Assembly (NCBI GenBank): GCA_017303505.1
Contig: JAFLCP010000004.1
Coordinates: forward strand, 33,943 to 97,942
Reading direction: 5' to 3'
Origin: Planctomycetota bacterium
Lineage (GTDB): Bacteria; Planctomycetota; Planctomycetia; Pirellulales; Pirellulaceae
DNA: 64,000 bases
How positions within the stretch are numbered: the stretch's first letter is position 1; each line of letters begins with the position of its first letter. Positions 9,376 through 17,109 of this stretch are shown piece after piece. Made by a program: the position numbers and the translations under genes. The notes beneath the pieces are model-generated. The model did not search any database and was not told the origin of the DNA. It was given only the letters and a program-made list of their open reading frames with translations.

Positions 9376-9921
9376 ATGTACAACGCGGCTGAACTCAAAG
9401 CTCTCATCGAAAAACATGCGCTGAAATTTGGTCAGTTCCAATTAGCAAGTGGCAAAATCGGGTCCTATTACCTCGATTGCCGCCAAGTAACCCTCCACCC
9501 CCAAGGTGCCAACCTCATTGGTGCGGGACTTTTGGAACTGATGGCAGGCTCATTACCAGAAGCCGTTGGAGGGATGGCAATTGGTGCCGATCCAATTACC
9601 GGCGCGGTGATCACGCTGGCTGGCCAAAAGAACATACCCATCCATGGATTCATCGTGCGAAAAGAAGCCAAAGGTCACGGGATGGGGCGACAAGTCGAGG
9701 GCCCCGTCGCTGCGGGCATGCGAGCCATCATCGTTGAAGACGTGGTGACCAGTGGCGGTAGTGCTTTACAGGCCGTTGAAGCGGCTACAGCATTCGGCTT
9801 GAAGATCGATACGATCATGGCTGTTGTAGATCGCTTAGAAGGTGGCCGCGAAACCATAGAAGCCCGTGGCCTAAAACTGCACACGCTCTTCACTGTTCGT
9901 GACTTTGGAATCAATCCTTAA
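9376..9921 (+). CDS. pyrE: Orotate phosphoribosyltransferase
   Basis: 181 residues, normal for PyrE. It transfers the phosphoribosyl group of PRPP to orotate, giving orotidine 5'-phosphate in pyrimidine synthesis. Diagnostic parts are 'FQLASGKIGSYYLDCRQVTLHPQG' (orotate side, about 19-42), 'GGMAIGADPITGAVI' (about 65-79), 'FIVRKEAKGHGMGRQVEGP' (the flexible catalytic loop, about 94-112), and the PRPP-binding motif 'AIIVEDVVTSGGSALQAVEA' (about 118-137). It lies 17 bp after the L,D-transpeptidase gene. The next gene starts two bases after its stop, suggesting one transcript. Confidence 0.95.
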   Translation: MYNAAELKALIEKHALKFGQFQLASGKIGSYYLDCRQVTLHPQGANLIGAGLLELMAGSLPEAVGGMAIGADPITGAVITLAGQKNIPIHGFIVRKEAKGHGMGRQVEGPVAAGMRAIIVEDVVTSGGSALQAVEAATAFGLKIDTIMAVVDRLEGGRETIEARGLKLHTLFTVRDFGINP

Positions 9922-9922
9922 G

Positions 9923-10585
9923 ATGGAAACCAAGCTGCATCGGCAACTGAAGGAACTCTATGCCGCGACTGCTAGCCAGATCGAAGTGCGTTTCGAAGGT
10001 TACATCATCGATGCCATTTCTCATCAAGGCGAGTTGATCGAAGTTCAACACGCCCCTTTGGGTTCCATCCGTCGGAAGTGTGAAGATCTCCTTCAGTCAC
10101 ACCCACTCAAGGTTGTCAAACCCGTCATACAACGCAAATGGATTGTGGGCCTGAAAAACAAATCAGGCCCCGTTGTGCGCAAAAGACTTAGCCCAAAACG
10201 CGGGCGTTTGGTCGACATCTTTACTGAGCTAACTCATTTTGTGCCCGTCTTCCCGCATCCACGTCTCACGCTGGAAATTCCTTTCATCGACACAGAGGAA
10301 TGGCGATATCCCGTCGAAAGACGATGGGGAAAACAGTTTCGAATCCAGGATCAATGCCTCGTTGACGTGCATCAAACAGTGCGGCTGCACACAGCCAAAG
10401 ATCTTCTGGCGTTGATCCCGACAGAGTCTCTGCCAGAAACATTTCAAACTCAAGACTTAGCGCGAGCGCTATCTTGTCCTCGCTGGTTAGCTCAAAAGGT
10501 CGCGTATTGCTTACGACGAATCGAACTAACGCAAATTGTCGGCAAAAAAGGAAATGCAGTGCTCTATCAACTGCATGCCGCTTGA
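9923..10585 (+). CDS. Conserved hypothetical protein, possible PD-(D/E)xK-like fold
   Basis: I chose ATG at 9923, one base after the pyrE stop, giving 220 residues; an in-frame GTG at 9899 would overlap pyrE. Function is unknown. The N-terminal third reads 'RFEGYIIDAISHQGELIEVQ' with Asp30 and Glu40-x-Gln42, followed by 'SIRRKCEDLLQSHPLKVVKPVI'. This Asp ... Glu-x-Gln spacing on predicted beta strands resembles the core of PD-(D/E)xK nucleases and matches a conserved bacterial family of unknown function. The C-terminus (about 150-215) looks like a small winged-helix region ('DLARALSCPRWLAQKVAYCLRRI'). Coupling to pyrE is tight. The gene overlaps the convergent methyltransferase by 19 bp. The nuclease idea is inference only. 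Confidence 0.6.
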   Translation: METKLHRQLKELYAATASQIEVRFEGYIIDAISHQGELIEVQHAPLGSIRRKCEDLLQSHPLKVVKPVIQRKWIVGLKNKSGPVVRKRLSPKRGRLVDIFTELTHFVPVFPHPRLTLEIPFIDTEEWRYPVERRWGKQFRIQDQCLVDVHQTVRLHTAKDLLALIPTESLPETFQTQDLARALSCPRWLAQKVAYCLRRIELTQIVGKKGNAVLYQLHAA

Positions 10586-11487
10586 GGCAAATGATTTACC
10601 AAGTACCGAATGACGGGCAATGACAAACTATTTCCCGCCAATTTCCACTGCTTCTTTAAGGTAAGCGTCTCATCCCAGACAAATTGCTCTGGGTAACCGA
10701 GCAACCGCAATACCTCACGCGGCGAAAATCGCCTAAACTTTCCTGGTTCATATTCGAGATAGGAACCAGCACCCGACGTAACAACGCCATAGCTCGACCC
10801 AAAACAGGCAGTTGGCTCGGATTCGCGATTCTTTGTGAGACGATCTAAACTCGAACCGAACTTCTGTACAAACTCGTCGGACACTGCAAGCTCAGCACCA
10901 AAATCATCTGACACAAAATCTCGCCACGTACAATCAAACCGTGGCGGTGATTGCCAATCAGGTAACATCTCCGTTGTCGCCATCAAGTAAAAGCGTGGTC
11001 GACGATTGGGCCACCCCCAAGCACTGGGACAAACATCGAGCGTTTGCCAAACATAGCCGGCATCATTCAAAATTGAACAACACCACGCAAACATCTCGCT
11101 CACTGCAAAACCAGAAACATTCTCCAACAAAATCCACTTAGGTCGCAAGCAGGGAACCAACTGAAACAAGTTCTTGAGAGCAAGACTGCGGGGGTCTCTT
11201 AAATCTCCCTGCTTACCACGTCGTGAAAATGGTTGACAAGGAGGAGACAGCCACCACGCATTGGCAGCCAAGGACTCAAGCCAAACTGTCTCGACACTTT
11301 CCAATGTAACGTTGAAGTAGTTGTGAGTAAAATTGGATTGATAGACACGCTTGGCGGCTTGATCGATATCGATGGCCGCCGCGATTTCATGTGGATTGCA
11401 GCACGCTGCAAAGCCACCTATACCAGCGAAATACTCGATGAATCGAAGCTTCTCGCTGGTTGCGTGCTGCTGAACCACTAGACCCAT
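10567..11487 (-). CDS. Dnmt2/TRDMT1-like cytosine-5 methyltransferase
   Basis: A 306-residue C5-cytosine methyltransferase. Motif I is FAGIGG (20-25), motif IV is SPPCQPFSRRG with catalytic Cys84, motif VI is LLENVSGF (121-127), and motif VIII is RPRFYLMA. Several blocks follow Dnmt2 rather than restriction-type enzymes: 'GKQGDLRDPRS' after motif IV, 'ENVSGFAVS', 'PNRRPRFYLMAT', 'ACFGSSYGVVTSGAGSYLE' (226-244), and 'RRFSPREVLRLLGYPEQF' followed by 'KQWKLAGNSLS'. Dnmt2 proteins carry a CFT tripeptide at the position that is CFG (228-230) here, and they methylate C38 of tRNA. No restriction endonuclease gene is adjacent. A role in tRNA methylation is therefore plausible, but a DNA methyltransferase with a minimal recognition domain cannot be excluded. 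Confidence 0.8.
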   Translation of the reverse strand: MGLVVQQHATSEKLRFIEYFAGIGGFAACCNPHEIAAAIDIDQAAKRVYQSNFTHNYFNVTLESVETVWLESLAANAWWLSPPCQPFSRRGKQGDLRDPRSLALKNLFQLVPCLRPKWILLENVSGFAVSEMFAWCCSILNDAGYVWQTLDVCPSAWGWPNRRPRFYLMATTEMLPDWQSPPRFDCTWRDFVSDDFGAELAVSDEFVQKFGSSLDRLTKNRESEPTACFGSSYGVVTSGAGSYLEYEPGKFRRFSPREVLRLLGYPEQFVWDETLTLKKQWKLAGNSLSLPVIRYLVNHLPQAACS

Positions 11488-11540
11488 TCCTCAAGACAAC
11501 AAGTTCAAGACGACAATGCTCGATTCAATTGTCACTGGAC

Positions 11541-14500
11541 TTACTTGAGATTGCGTTCCAAGAAATTGGTCATCATCTCATGCATATGGCGGCGTTGTAA
11601 TGGATCCACGATTCCATGGCGATTCCGCGGATAAATCATCAACTCAAACGGCTTCCCAGCTTTTTGTAATGCATAGGCTAATTGCAAGGTGTTGGACATG
11701 TGCACGTTGTCATCGATTTCACCATGAATAATCAACAAGCTACCATGCAAGTTCTTGGCTGCTTCCACCACAGAACTCTTCTTGTAACCCTCTGGATTAT
11801 TCTGAGGCGTATCCATATACCGTTCGGTATACACCGCATCATAATTTCGCCAATCGGTTACCGGTGCGCCAGAAATCCCAGCCTTAAAGAGCTTGCTATG
11901 CGTGAGTGCGTAACCAGTAAAGTAACCACCGTAACTCCAGCCCCACACGCCGATCCGGTTGCTGTCGCCCCATGGCTGGGAACCTGCCCACTTCGCCGCA
12001 TCTTCCAAATCTCGCAACTCAACCTCTCCCAAGTTGCGGTGAATCGGCCAGGTATCGCGACCGCCAGGACCTCGTGAGGCACGGTTGTCGCAAAGCATCA
12101 CCACATAACCTTGCTGAGCCAAGTATTGATGCCACCAGTAATTTCCTTCTTGGAATCGATTGGCAATGGTCGAGTTTTGCGGTCCGCCGTAAACGTGAAA
12201 AAACACTGGATACTTTTTATCGGGGTTGGCCAGATCCAAACCAGGCGGAGCAATAATCATGGTCTGCAATTCCAGACCATCGCGAGCTTTGATGGTCGTG
12301 AGAATAGGCTTTTGAGCAGCCATGAACTTAAATCGATCGATCGTTGTCGCGGACAATGTTCGCACCAACTCACCGCCAGACGTCTTCAAATCTAAACGCG
12401 ATGGCGAATCAATATTGCTGTAACGATCCATGAAATATTGCCCCGACGGATCAACATCACAACGATGAGTACCGCTTTCTTTCGTCAAGCGCGTCAACTT
12501 CTTCGATTTCGCATCGACACGAAACGCCTGTGTTTCGATTGGGCTTCCATAGTTACCCTGAATGATAAAAGACTCTCCCGATTCGTCATACCAAAGAATA
12601 TCGGCAACGTCCCAATCACCTTCCGTCAAAGCCACGCTGGTTTGGCCATCCGCAGAGACTCGATAAACATGCCGTCTCCCACCTGCTTTATCACTCATCC
12701 ACAAGAAATCACCATTAGCCAACCACTTGGGTTCAATGATGACATCGACCCAAGCAGGGCTCGATTCACGCATTAACTTTTTCACTTCACCAGTGGCTGG
12801 ATTGGCTTCACAGATTTCAAGCCAGGTTTGAATTCGGTTTTGCATTTGAAAAATCACGCCCGAATTGTCTGGCCGCCAACCGACGCGAACCACAAGGCGA
12901 TCATCGGCCTTATAGCTGCTTAAATCGGCCTCAATCAACTTCATATCGGCGATCTGCACGACAAACAACTTGACATCGGGCAATGGATCGCCCGCCTTCG
13001 GATAGCGAGTTACTTCGACGGTCGATTTATAGGTCAGAGAATCATCAATCGGATAGCGATCCACAGGCTTTTCGTTCAACTGCAAGAAGGCAATCTTCTG
13101 TCCATCTGGGCTCCACCAGAATGCCTTGAAGTTACCTCGACCATAGATTTCCTCTTGATAGACCCAATCCAGAATTCCATTCAAGAGATCTTCTTGTTTA
13201 TCACTGGTTACCGGCCGAATCTCCGCTGTCTCCGTGTTGACGATCATGAGATTGTCATCCTGAACGAAAGCAATCGACTTCCCATCAGGACTCAGTTCCG
13301 CAAGCTCTTCGGCTTTGTCCGGAGTATTCGTCACTCTTCGCGCAACGTCTTTCTCCACATCATAGATAAAGAGATCTCGATCGATGTTCAGCATGGCCCA
13401 ACGCAATGCGGTATCAAAACTGTCGAGACTTACTGCCGAGCGACCGCCGCGCAAATTCACCCCTTCAATTTTCTGCAAGGCGGCGGTGGCCTTATCGATC
13501 AAGTTCAAACGACGAGATGACCCGGTAGCCGCATCATAGGCAATCAAACTTGAATCGCGTCGCATTACATACTCAACCGTCCCATCCTGGCTCTTGGGCA
13601 ACCAGCGCGGAGCAGCCGCGTTCGCTGCCGCCCAAGTTACCCGTTGATCACCACCGAAGATCTTATCCATGGTGAGCAGTTCGCCCCCAACCACCTTTTC
13701 AATCGGCTTTTCCGATACGGCAGGTTTGTCGCTAAATCCGATCACACGATTCAACGGATACTCCGCTCCATCGCGAATAAACGGATCAAAGAAGTTCCAT
13801 TTGGCTAGGCTATCATCCGAGTTGGGCTCTAAAGTGTAGGTGACCAGTCTTCCCAATCGCTGGGCGGTTGGAATAACGTACGAACCTGCAGGAAGCGTCA
13901 CTTCTTGTTGCGGAACACCTTCCACTTCAATCTTTAGCAAGCGATGGTCCTGAAAGGTCGTTTCCTCACTCACTTTCTTGATCTTGTGATTCGCTACAGT
14001 TGCCTTGGAATCTTTCTCAAGTTTCCACACATCTACGCCGTGCCGCATCAAGCGGTCAACGATCCAAGCTTGCTCAGCAGACAGAACATAGGCAGCAGGA
14101 ACATCACTTTCTGATGTCGACTCGATTTTGGTCCAGAGTTCGACGCTGTACTCTTTCTTTTTCAATCGATCGAGGTCTTTACCACTATGGAAGAAAGCTA
14201 GTTCATTAGCACCAGCGACCACTTTGCCCGCCTCATCGACCAATTCGTAACCCAAAGCAGTAACTGGAGTATCCCACTTGGCAAGCTTGGCTTGAACAGA
14301 GAGTTTTTCTTGTTTTGGATTAGCAAAGGACTCGCCACTAGCTGACTGCCATGCTTTTTCACCTTCCGCGATCAGTTGGTTAACTGTCGTCTTGTTGGCT
14401 GCCAGATGATCCAAGCAGTGCTTTACAAATGCGTACGTTGCTTCGATTCTGGTTTTGTACTCGGAGTAGGAATACGACTCTGAAAGAATGCCGATCTTAC

Positions 14501-15422
14501 CGCGCATACCCATGTACTCGGTGCTATAACGGGGTTCGTGACCGTAGCTCTCCCAACGCTTATGATCGTCCTCAAAATTACCATACCAGAATGAGTTGTA
14601 ACCGGACTTTTTCATTTCTCCGGTGACAGCAGGCATCATTTGCCCGCGCAGATAATCTTGTAACTTTGTGGCTCCTGCTGGATTATTTGGTGTGCTGTAA
14701 GTCAATTCATACTGATGTAAAGAACCATTGGTCGTGTGACAATCGATCAACACATCCACGTCCCACTTCTCCAAGCACCCGATCAAGGCATTTGCTTCTG
14801 GCGACTCCAATTTTACAAAGTCGCGATTGAGATCAAGAGCTTGTGCATTTTCGCGAATGCCCATTCCATCTTCCGGTCCTTTTTGTCCCGGTCGATGATT
14901 CTTGCCGATGCGTTCCCCACCATCGACGTTGTAATTGGGTACAAAAATAAGCGAGAGATTTTTCTGCCATTCGTTGTTGGGCTGCAGCAACAAATCACGC
15001 GCTAATGCAAGAAGAGCTTCTTTTCCATCGCTTTCGCCTGGATGAATGCTCCCCAGCAAAACCACGACCAATCGGTCATCGTCGGTCGATGGCTTGGTTG
15101 CCGCTGATGGGTCTGTATTCCAGTGCAACGCCCAAATCTCTCGTCCCTCAACGCTCTGACCGAGCGATTCGAGTTGAACGGATTTATCGGCAGCTGTCAG
15201 TGTCTTAAGAAACGATTCAACATCACCGGCTCGGGCAGTAGCTTTGAAGGCCGAGCTTTCAGCTATCGTCTGCAGTTGCTTGAGAGTCGTCGCTTTGCTT
15301 GAAGCCGAAGCTTCCTGTGCGAGAAGCTGATCCTGGACAAAATCGCTTGGCAGATTACCGAAGACGAGACCAAAACTCAGTAGGGCCAAGGCCCCGAAGC
15401 AGCGTACTGAATGCATCACCAT
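11541..15422 (-). CDS. Exported M14 carboxypeptidase - S9 prolyl oligopeptidase (DPP4-like) fusion
   Basis: A 1,293-residue protein with two peptidase modules. A signal peptide occupies about 1-35. Residues about 60-340 are an M14 zinc carboxypeptidase: HPGE with His127 and Glu130, Asn-Arg in 'LDLNRDF', His229 in 'DCHTTNGS', and likely catalytic Glu315 in 'ILSESY'. Residues about 600-960 resemble the DPP4 propeller ('LSPDGKSIAFVQDDNLMI', 'AFWWSPDGQKIAFLQLNE'). The C-terminus is an S9 alpha/beta hydrolase with Ser1163 in GWSYGG, Asp near 1238 in 'IDDNVH', and His1269 in 'NRHGI'. It should cleave peptides in the periplasm or at the surface from both ends. I prefer ATG 15422; an in-frame TTG lies nine bases upstream. 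A 9-bp inverted repeat lies just upstream. Confidence 0.85.
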   Translation of the reverse strand: MVMHSVRCFGALALLSFGLVFGNLPSDFVQDQLLAQEASASSKATTLKQLQTIAESSAFKATARAGDVESFLKTLTAADKSVQLESLGQSVEGREIWALHWNTDPSAATKPSTDDDRLVVVLLGSIHPGESDGKEALLALARDLLLQPNNEWQKNLSLIFVPNYNVDGGERIGKNHRPGQKGPEDGMGIRENAQALDLNRDFVKLESPEANALIGCLEKWDVDVLIDCHTTNGSLHQYELTYSTPNNPAGATKLQDYLRGQMMPAVTGEMKKSGYNSFWYGNFEDDHKRWESYGHEPRYSTEYMGMRGKIGILSESYSYSEYKTRIEATYAFVKHCLDHLAANKTTVNQLIAEGEKAWQSASGESFANPKQEKLSVQAKLAKWDTPVTALGYELVDEAGKVVAGANELAFFHSGKDLDRLKKKEYSVELWTKIESTSESDVPAAYVLSAEQAWIVDRLMRHGVDVWKLEKDSKATVANHKIKKVSEETTFQDHRLLKIEVEGVPQQEVTLPAGSYVIPTAQRLGRLVTYTLEPNSDDSLAKWNFFDPFIRDGAEYPLNRVIGFSDKPAVSEKPIEKVVGGELLTMDKIFGGDQRVTWAAANAAAPRWLPKSQDGTVEYVMRRDSSLIAYDAATGSSRRLNLIDKATAALQKIEGVNLRGGRSAVSLDSFDTALRWAMLNIDRDLFIYDVEKDVARRVTNTPDKAEELAELSPDGKSIAFVQDDNLMIVNTETAEIRPVTSDKQEDLLNGILDWVYQEEIYGRGNFKAFWWSPDGQKIAFLQLNEKPVDRYPIDDSLTYKSTVEVTRYPKAGDPLPDVKLFVVQIADMKLIEADLSSYKADDRLVVRVGWRPDNSGVIFQMQNRIQTWLEICEANPATGEVKKLMRESSPAWVDVIIEPKWLANGDFLWMSDKAGGRRHVYRVSADGQTSVALTEGDWDVADILWYDESGESFIIQGNYGSPIETQAFRVDAKSKKLTRLTKESGTHRCDVDPSGQYFMDRYSNIDSPSRLDLKTSGGELVRTLSATTIDRFKFMAAQKPILTTIKARDGLELQTMIIAPPGLDLANPDKKYPVFFHVYGGPQNSTIANRFQEGNYWWHQYLAQQGYVVMLCDNRASRGPGGRDTWPIHRNLGEVELRDLEDAAKWAGSQPWGDSNRIGVWGWSYGGYFTGYALTHSKLFKAGISGAPVTDWRNYDAVYTERYMDTPQNNPEGYKKSSVVEAAKNLHGSLLIIHGEIDDNVHMSNTLQLAYALQKAGKPFELMIYPRNRHGIVDPLQRRHMHEMMTNFLERNLK

Positions 15423-15436
15423 GCTCACCAATCTTA

Positions 15437-15468
15437 GAAGGCTTCAATGGATTTTCAAAGAAGCCTTC
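15437..15468. other. Inverted repeat upstream of the M14-S9 peptidase
   Basis: GAAGGCTTC (15437-15445) is exactly complementary to GAAGCCTTC (15460-15468), with a 14-base loop. It lies 15 bp upstream of the preferred minus-strand start codon. It may be an operator or a 5'-leader hairpin that affects translation; neither is shown. Confidence 0.5.
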
Positions 15469-15579
15469 AGATTAGTCGCCTGACGTCGATATCTCCAGTA
15501 GCCCACCGTACATGTTTGGCAGTTTCGGCCAAGGAGTTTTCCGACTCCGGCAGTCAGCCAGAGTCGCACAACTTCCCAA

Positions 15580-16977
15580 CTAGGCGGTATGAATAGCGCG
15601 TTTGGCTACCGCCAAAGCCGCTTCGTGCAACGTTTCTGAGAGCGTGGGATGCGCGTGACAGCATCGAGCAATATCTTCGCTGCTGGCCCCAAACTCCATG
15701 GCGGTTGCCGCTTCGGCGATTAGGTCACCAGCGCGAGCACCGATAATGTGAACCCCAAGGACACGATCGGTTTTCGCATCAGCCAAAATCTTGACTCGCC
15801 CTTCAGCCTCGCCCAACGCTCGAGCGCGGCCATTGGCTCCATAAAAACCAATCCCCTTGCTGTAAGCTACGCCAGCTTCTTTGAGCTGATCTTCGCTCTT
15901 GCCCACTGTGGCAATTTCGGGATGCGTGTAAACAATGGCTGGGATAGTTCCATAGTTGATGTGCGACTTCATCCCCGACAATCGCTCCATACAAACGATG
16001 GCTTCATCCATCGCCTTGTGAGCCAACATTGCACCACCGATCAAGTCACCAATAGCGCAGATGCCAGTTGCGGCGGTTTGGAAATCGCCATTGACTGGGA
16101 TGAATCCGCGTTTGTCGGTTTCCAAACCAACATTCTCTAAGCCGATATCGCGCGAGTTCGGTACTCGTCCCGCAGAAAGGAGAACGCGATCGCACTCAAG
16201 AGGTTCAGCCCCTTTGCACGTGACAACACATTTGTTGCCAACCACTTTGGCACTCTCAACCCAACTATTCAAACGGAATTGCAGGCCTTGCTTCTGGAAC
16301 GTACGGTGAGCCATTTGAGCGATTTCACTATCCATGCCGGGCAAGATTCGATCCATCGCTTCCAGCACGATCACTTCGCTTCCAAGTCGATTCCAAACAC
16401 TCCCTAATTCCAAGCCAATGTAACCACCGCCGATGACCACAAAGCGTTTAGGGACTTCATTGAACGAAAGAGCCATCGTACTGTTACCAATACGAACACC
16501 ATCTTCTTCAACGCCACGCATCGGAGCAGGGCGACTACCCGTTGCCAAAATAATGTGCTTGGCCTTAACTTTCTCAACTTCACCACCGGTCAAATTGACT
16601 CGAACGAGCCCCACACCTTCAATTGCGCCCCGTCCACGATAAGCGGTGACTTGATTTTTCTTGAACAACAAATCGATACCACCCGTCAAGGTTTGTACGA
16701 TCTGATCTTTGCGTTTCATCATCGCGGACAAATCGAGCTGAACGCCCGAGACTTGAATGCCGTGCGATGCCATTCCCTTTTGTGCTTCCAGATACAGATG
16801 GCTCGATTCGAGTAACGCTTTACTTGGAATACAACCAACTCGTAAACAGGTTCCACCGAACTGAAGATTTTCATCGATGCAGGCGGTCTTGAACCCCAGC
16901 TGTGCGGAGCGAATCGCGGCTACGTATCCAGCGGGACCACCACCAATGACCACAACATCAAATTCAGTAGTTTTCAT
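15580..16977 (-). CDS. lpdA: Dihydrolipoyl dehydrogenase (E3)
   Basis: 465 residues, the usual length. It reoxidises dihydrolipoamide of 2-oxoacid dehydrogenase complexes and the glycine cleavage system with FAD and NAD+. The FAD-binding motif is GGGPAGYVAA (12-21). The redox-active disulfide is Cys44-Cys49 in 'GGTCLRVGCIPSKALL'. The NAD motif is 'VVIGGGYIGLELG' (about 181-193). The second FAD motif is 'ICAIGDLIGGAMLAHKAMDE', and the C-terminal dimer-interface catalytic pair is 'HAHPTLSETLHEA'. ATG at 16975-16977 gives the standard N-terminus. No E1 or E2 gene is adjacent, so it may serve several complexes. Confidence 0.95.
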   Translation of the reverse strand: MKTTEFDVVVIGGGPAGYVAAIRSAQLGFKTACIDENLQFGGTCLRVGCIPSKALLESSHLYLEAQKGMASHGIQVSGVQLDLSAMMKRKDQIVQTLTGGIDLLFKKNQVTAYRGRGAIEGVGLVRVNLTGGEVEKVKAKHIILATGSRPAPMRGVEEDGVRIGNSTMALSFNEVPKRFVVIGGGYIGLELGSVWNRLGSEVIVLEAMDRILPGMDSEIAQMAHRTFQKQGLQFRLNSWVESAKVVGNKCVVTCKGAEPLECDRVLLSAGRVPNSRDIGLENVGLETDKRGFIPVNGDFQTAATGICAIGDLIGGAMLAHKAMDEAIVCMERLSGMKSHINYGTIPAIVYTHPEIATVGKSEDQLKEAGVAYSKGIGFYGANGRARALGEAEGRVKILADAKTDRVLGVHIIGARAGDLIAEAATAMEFGASSEDIARCCHAHPTLSETLHEAALAVAKRAIHTA

Positions 16978-17109
16978 GCGACTATTTGGACCTACAGCAA
17001 ACGCGGGTGGAACGAACTTATTTCTTTCATCGTAACCGCAGACCGGGCAATCACTACAGGGGGGCAGTGGAATTCGCCACCCGTTTTTTACCTAAACATT
17101 AAGACAGTA

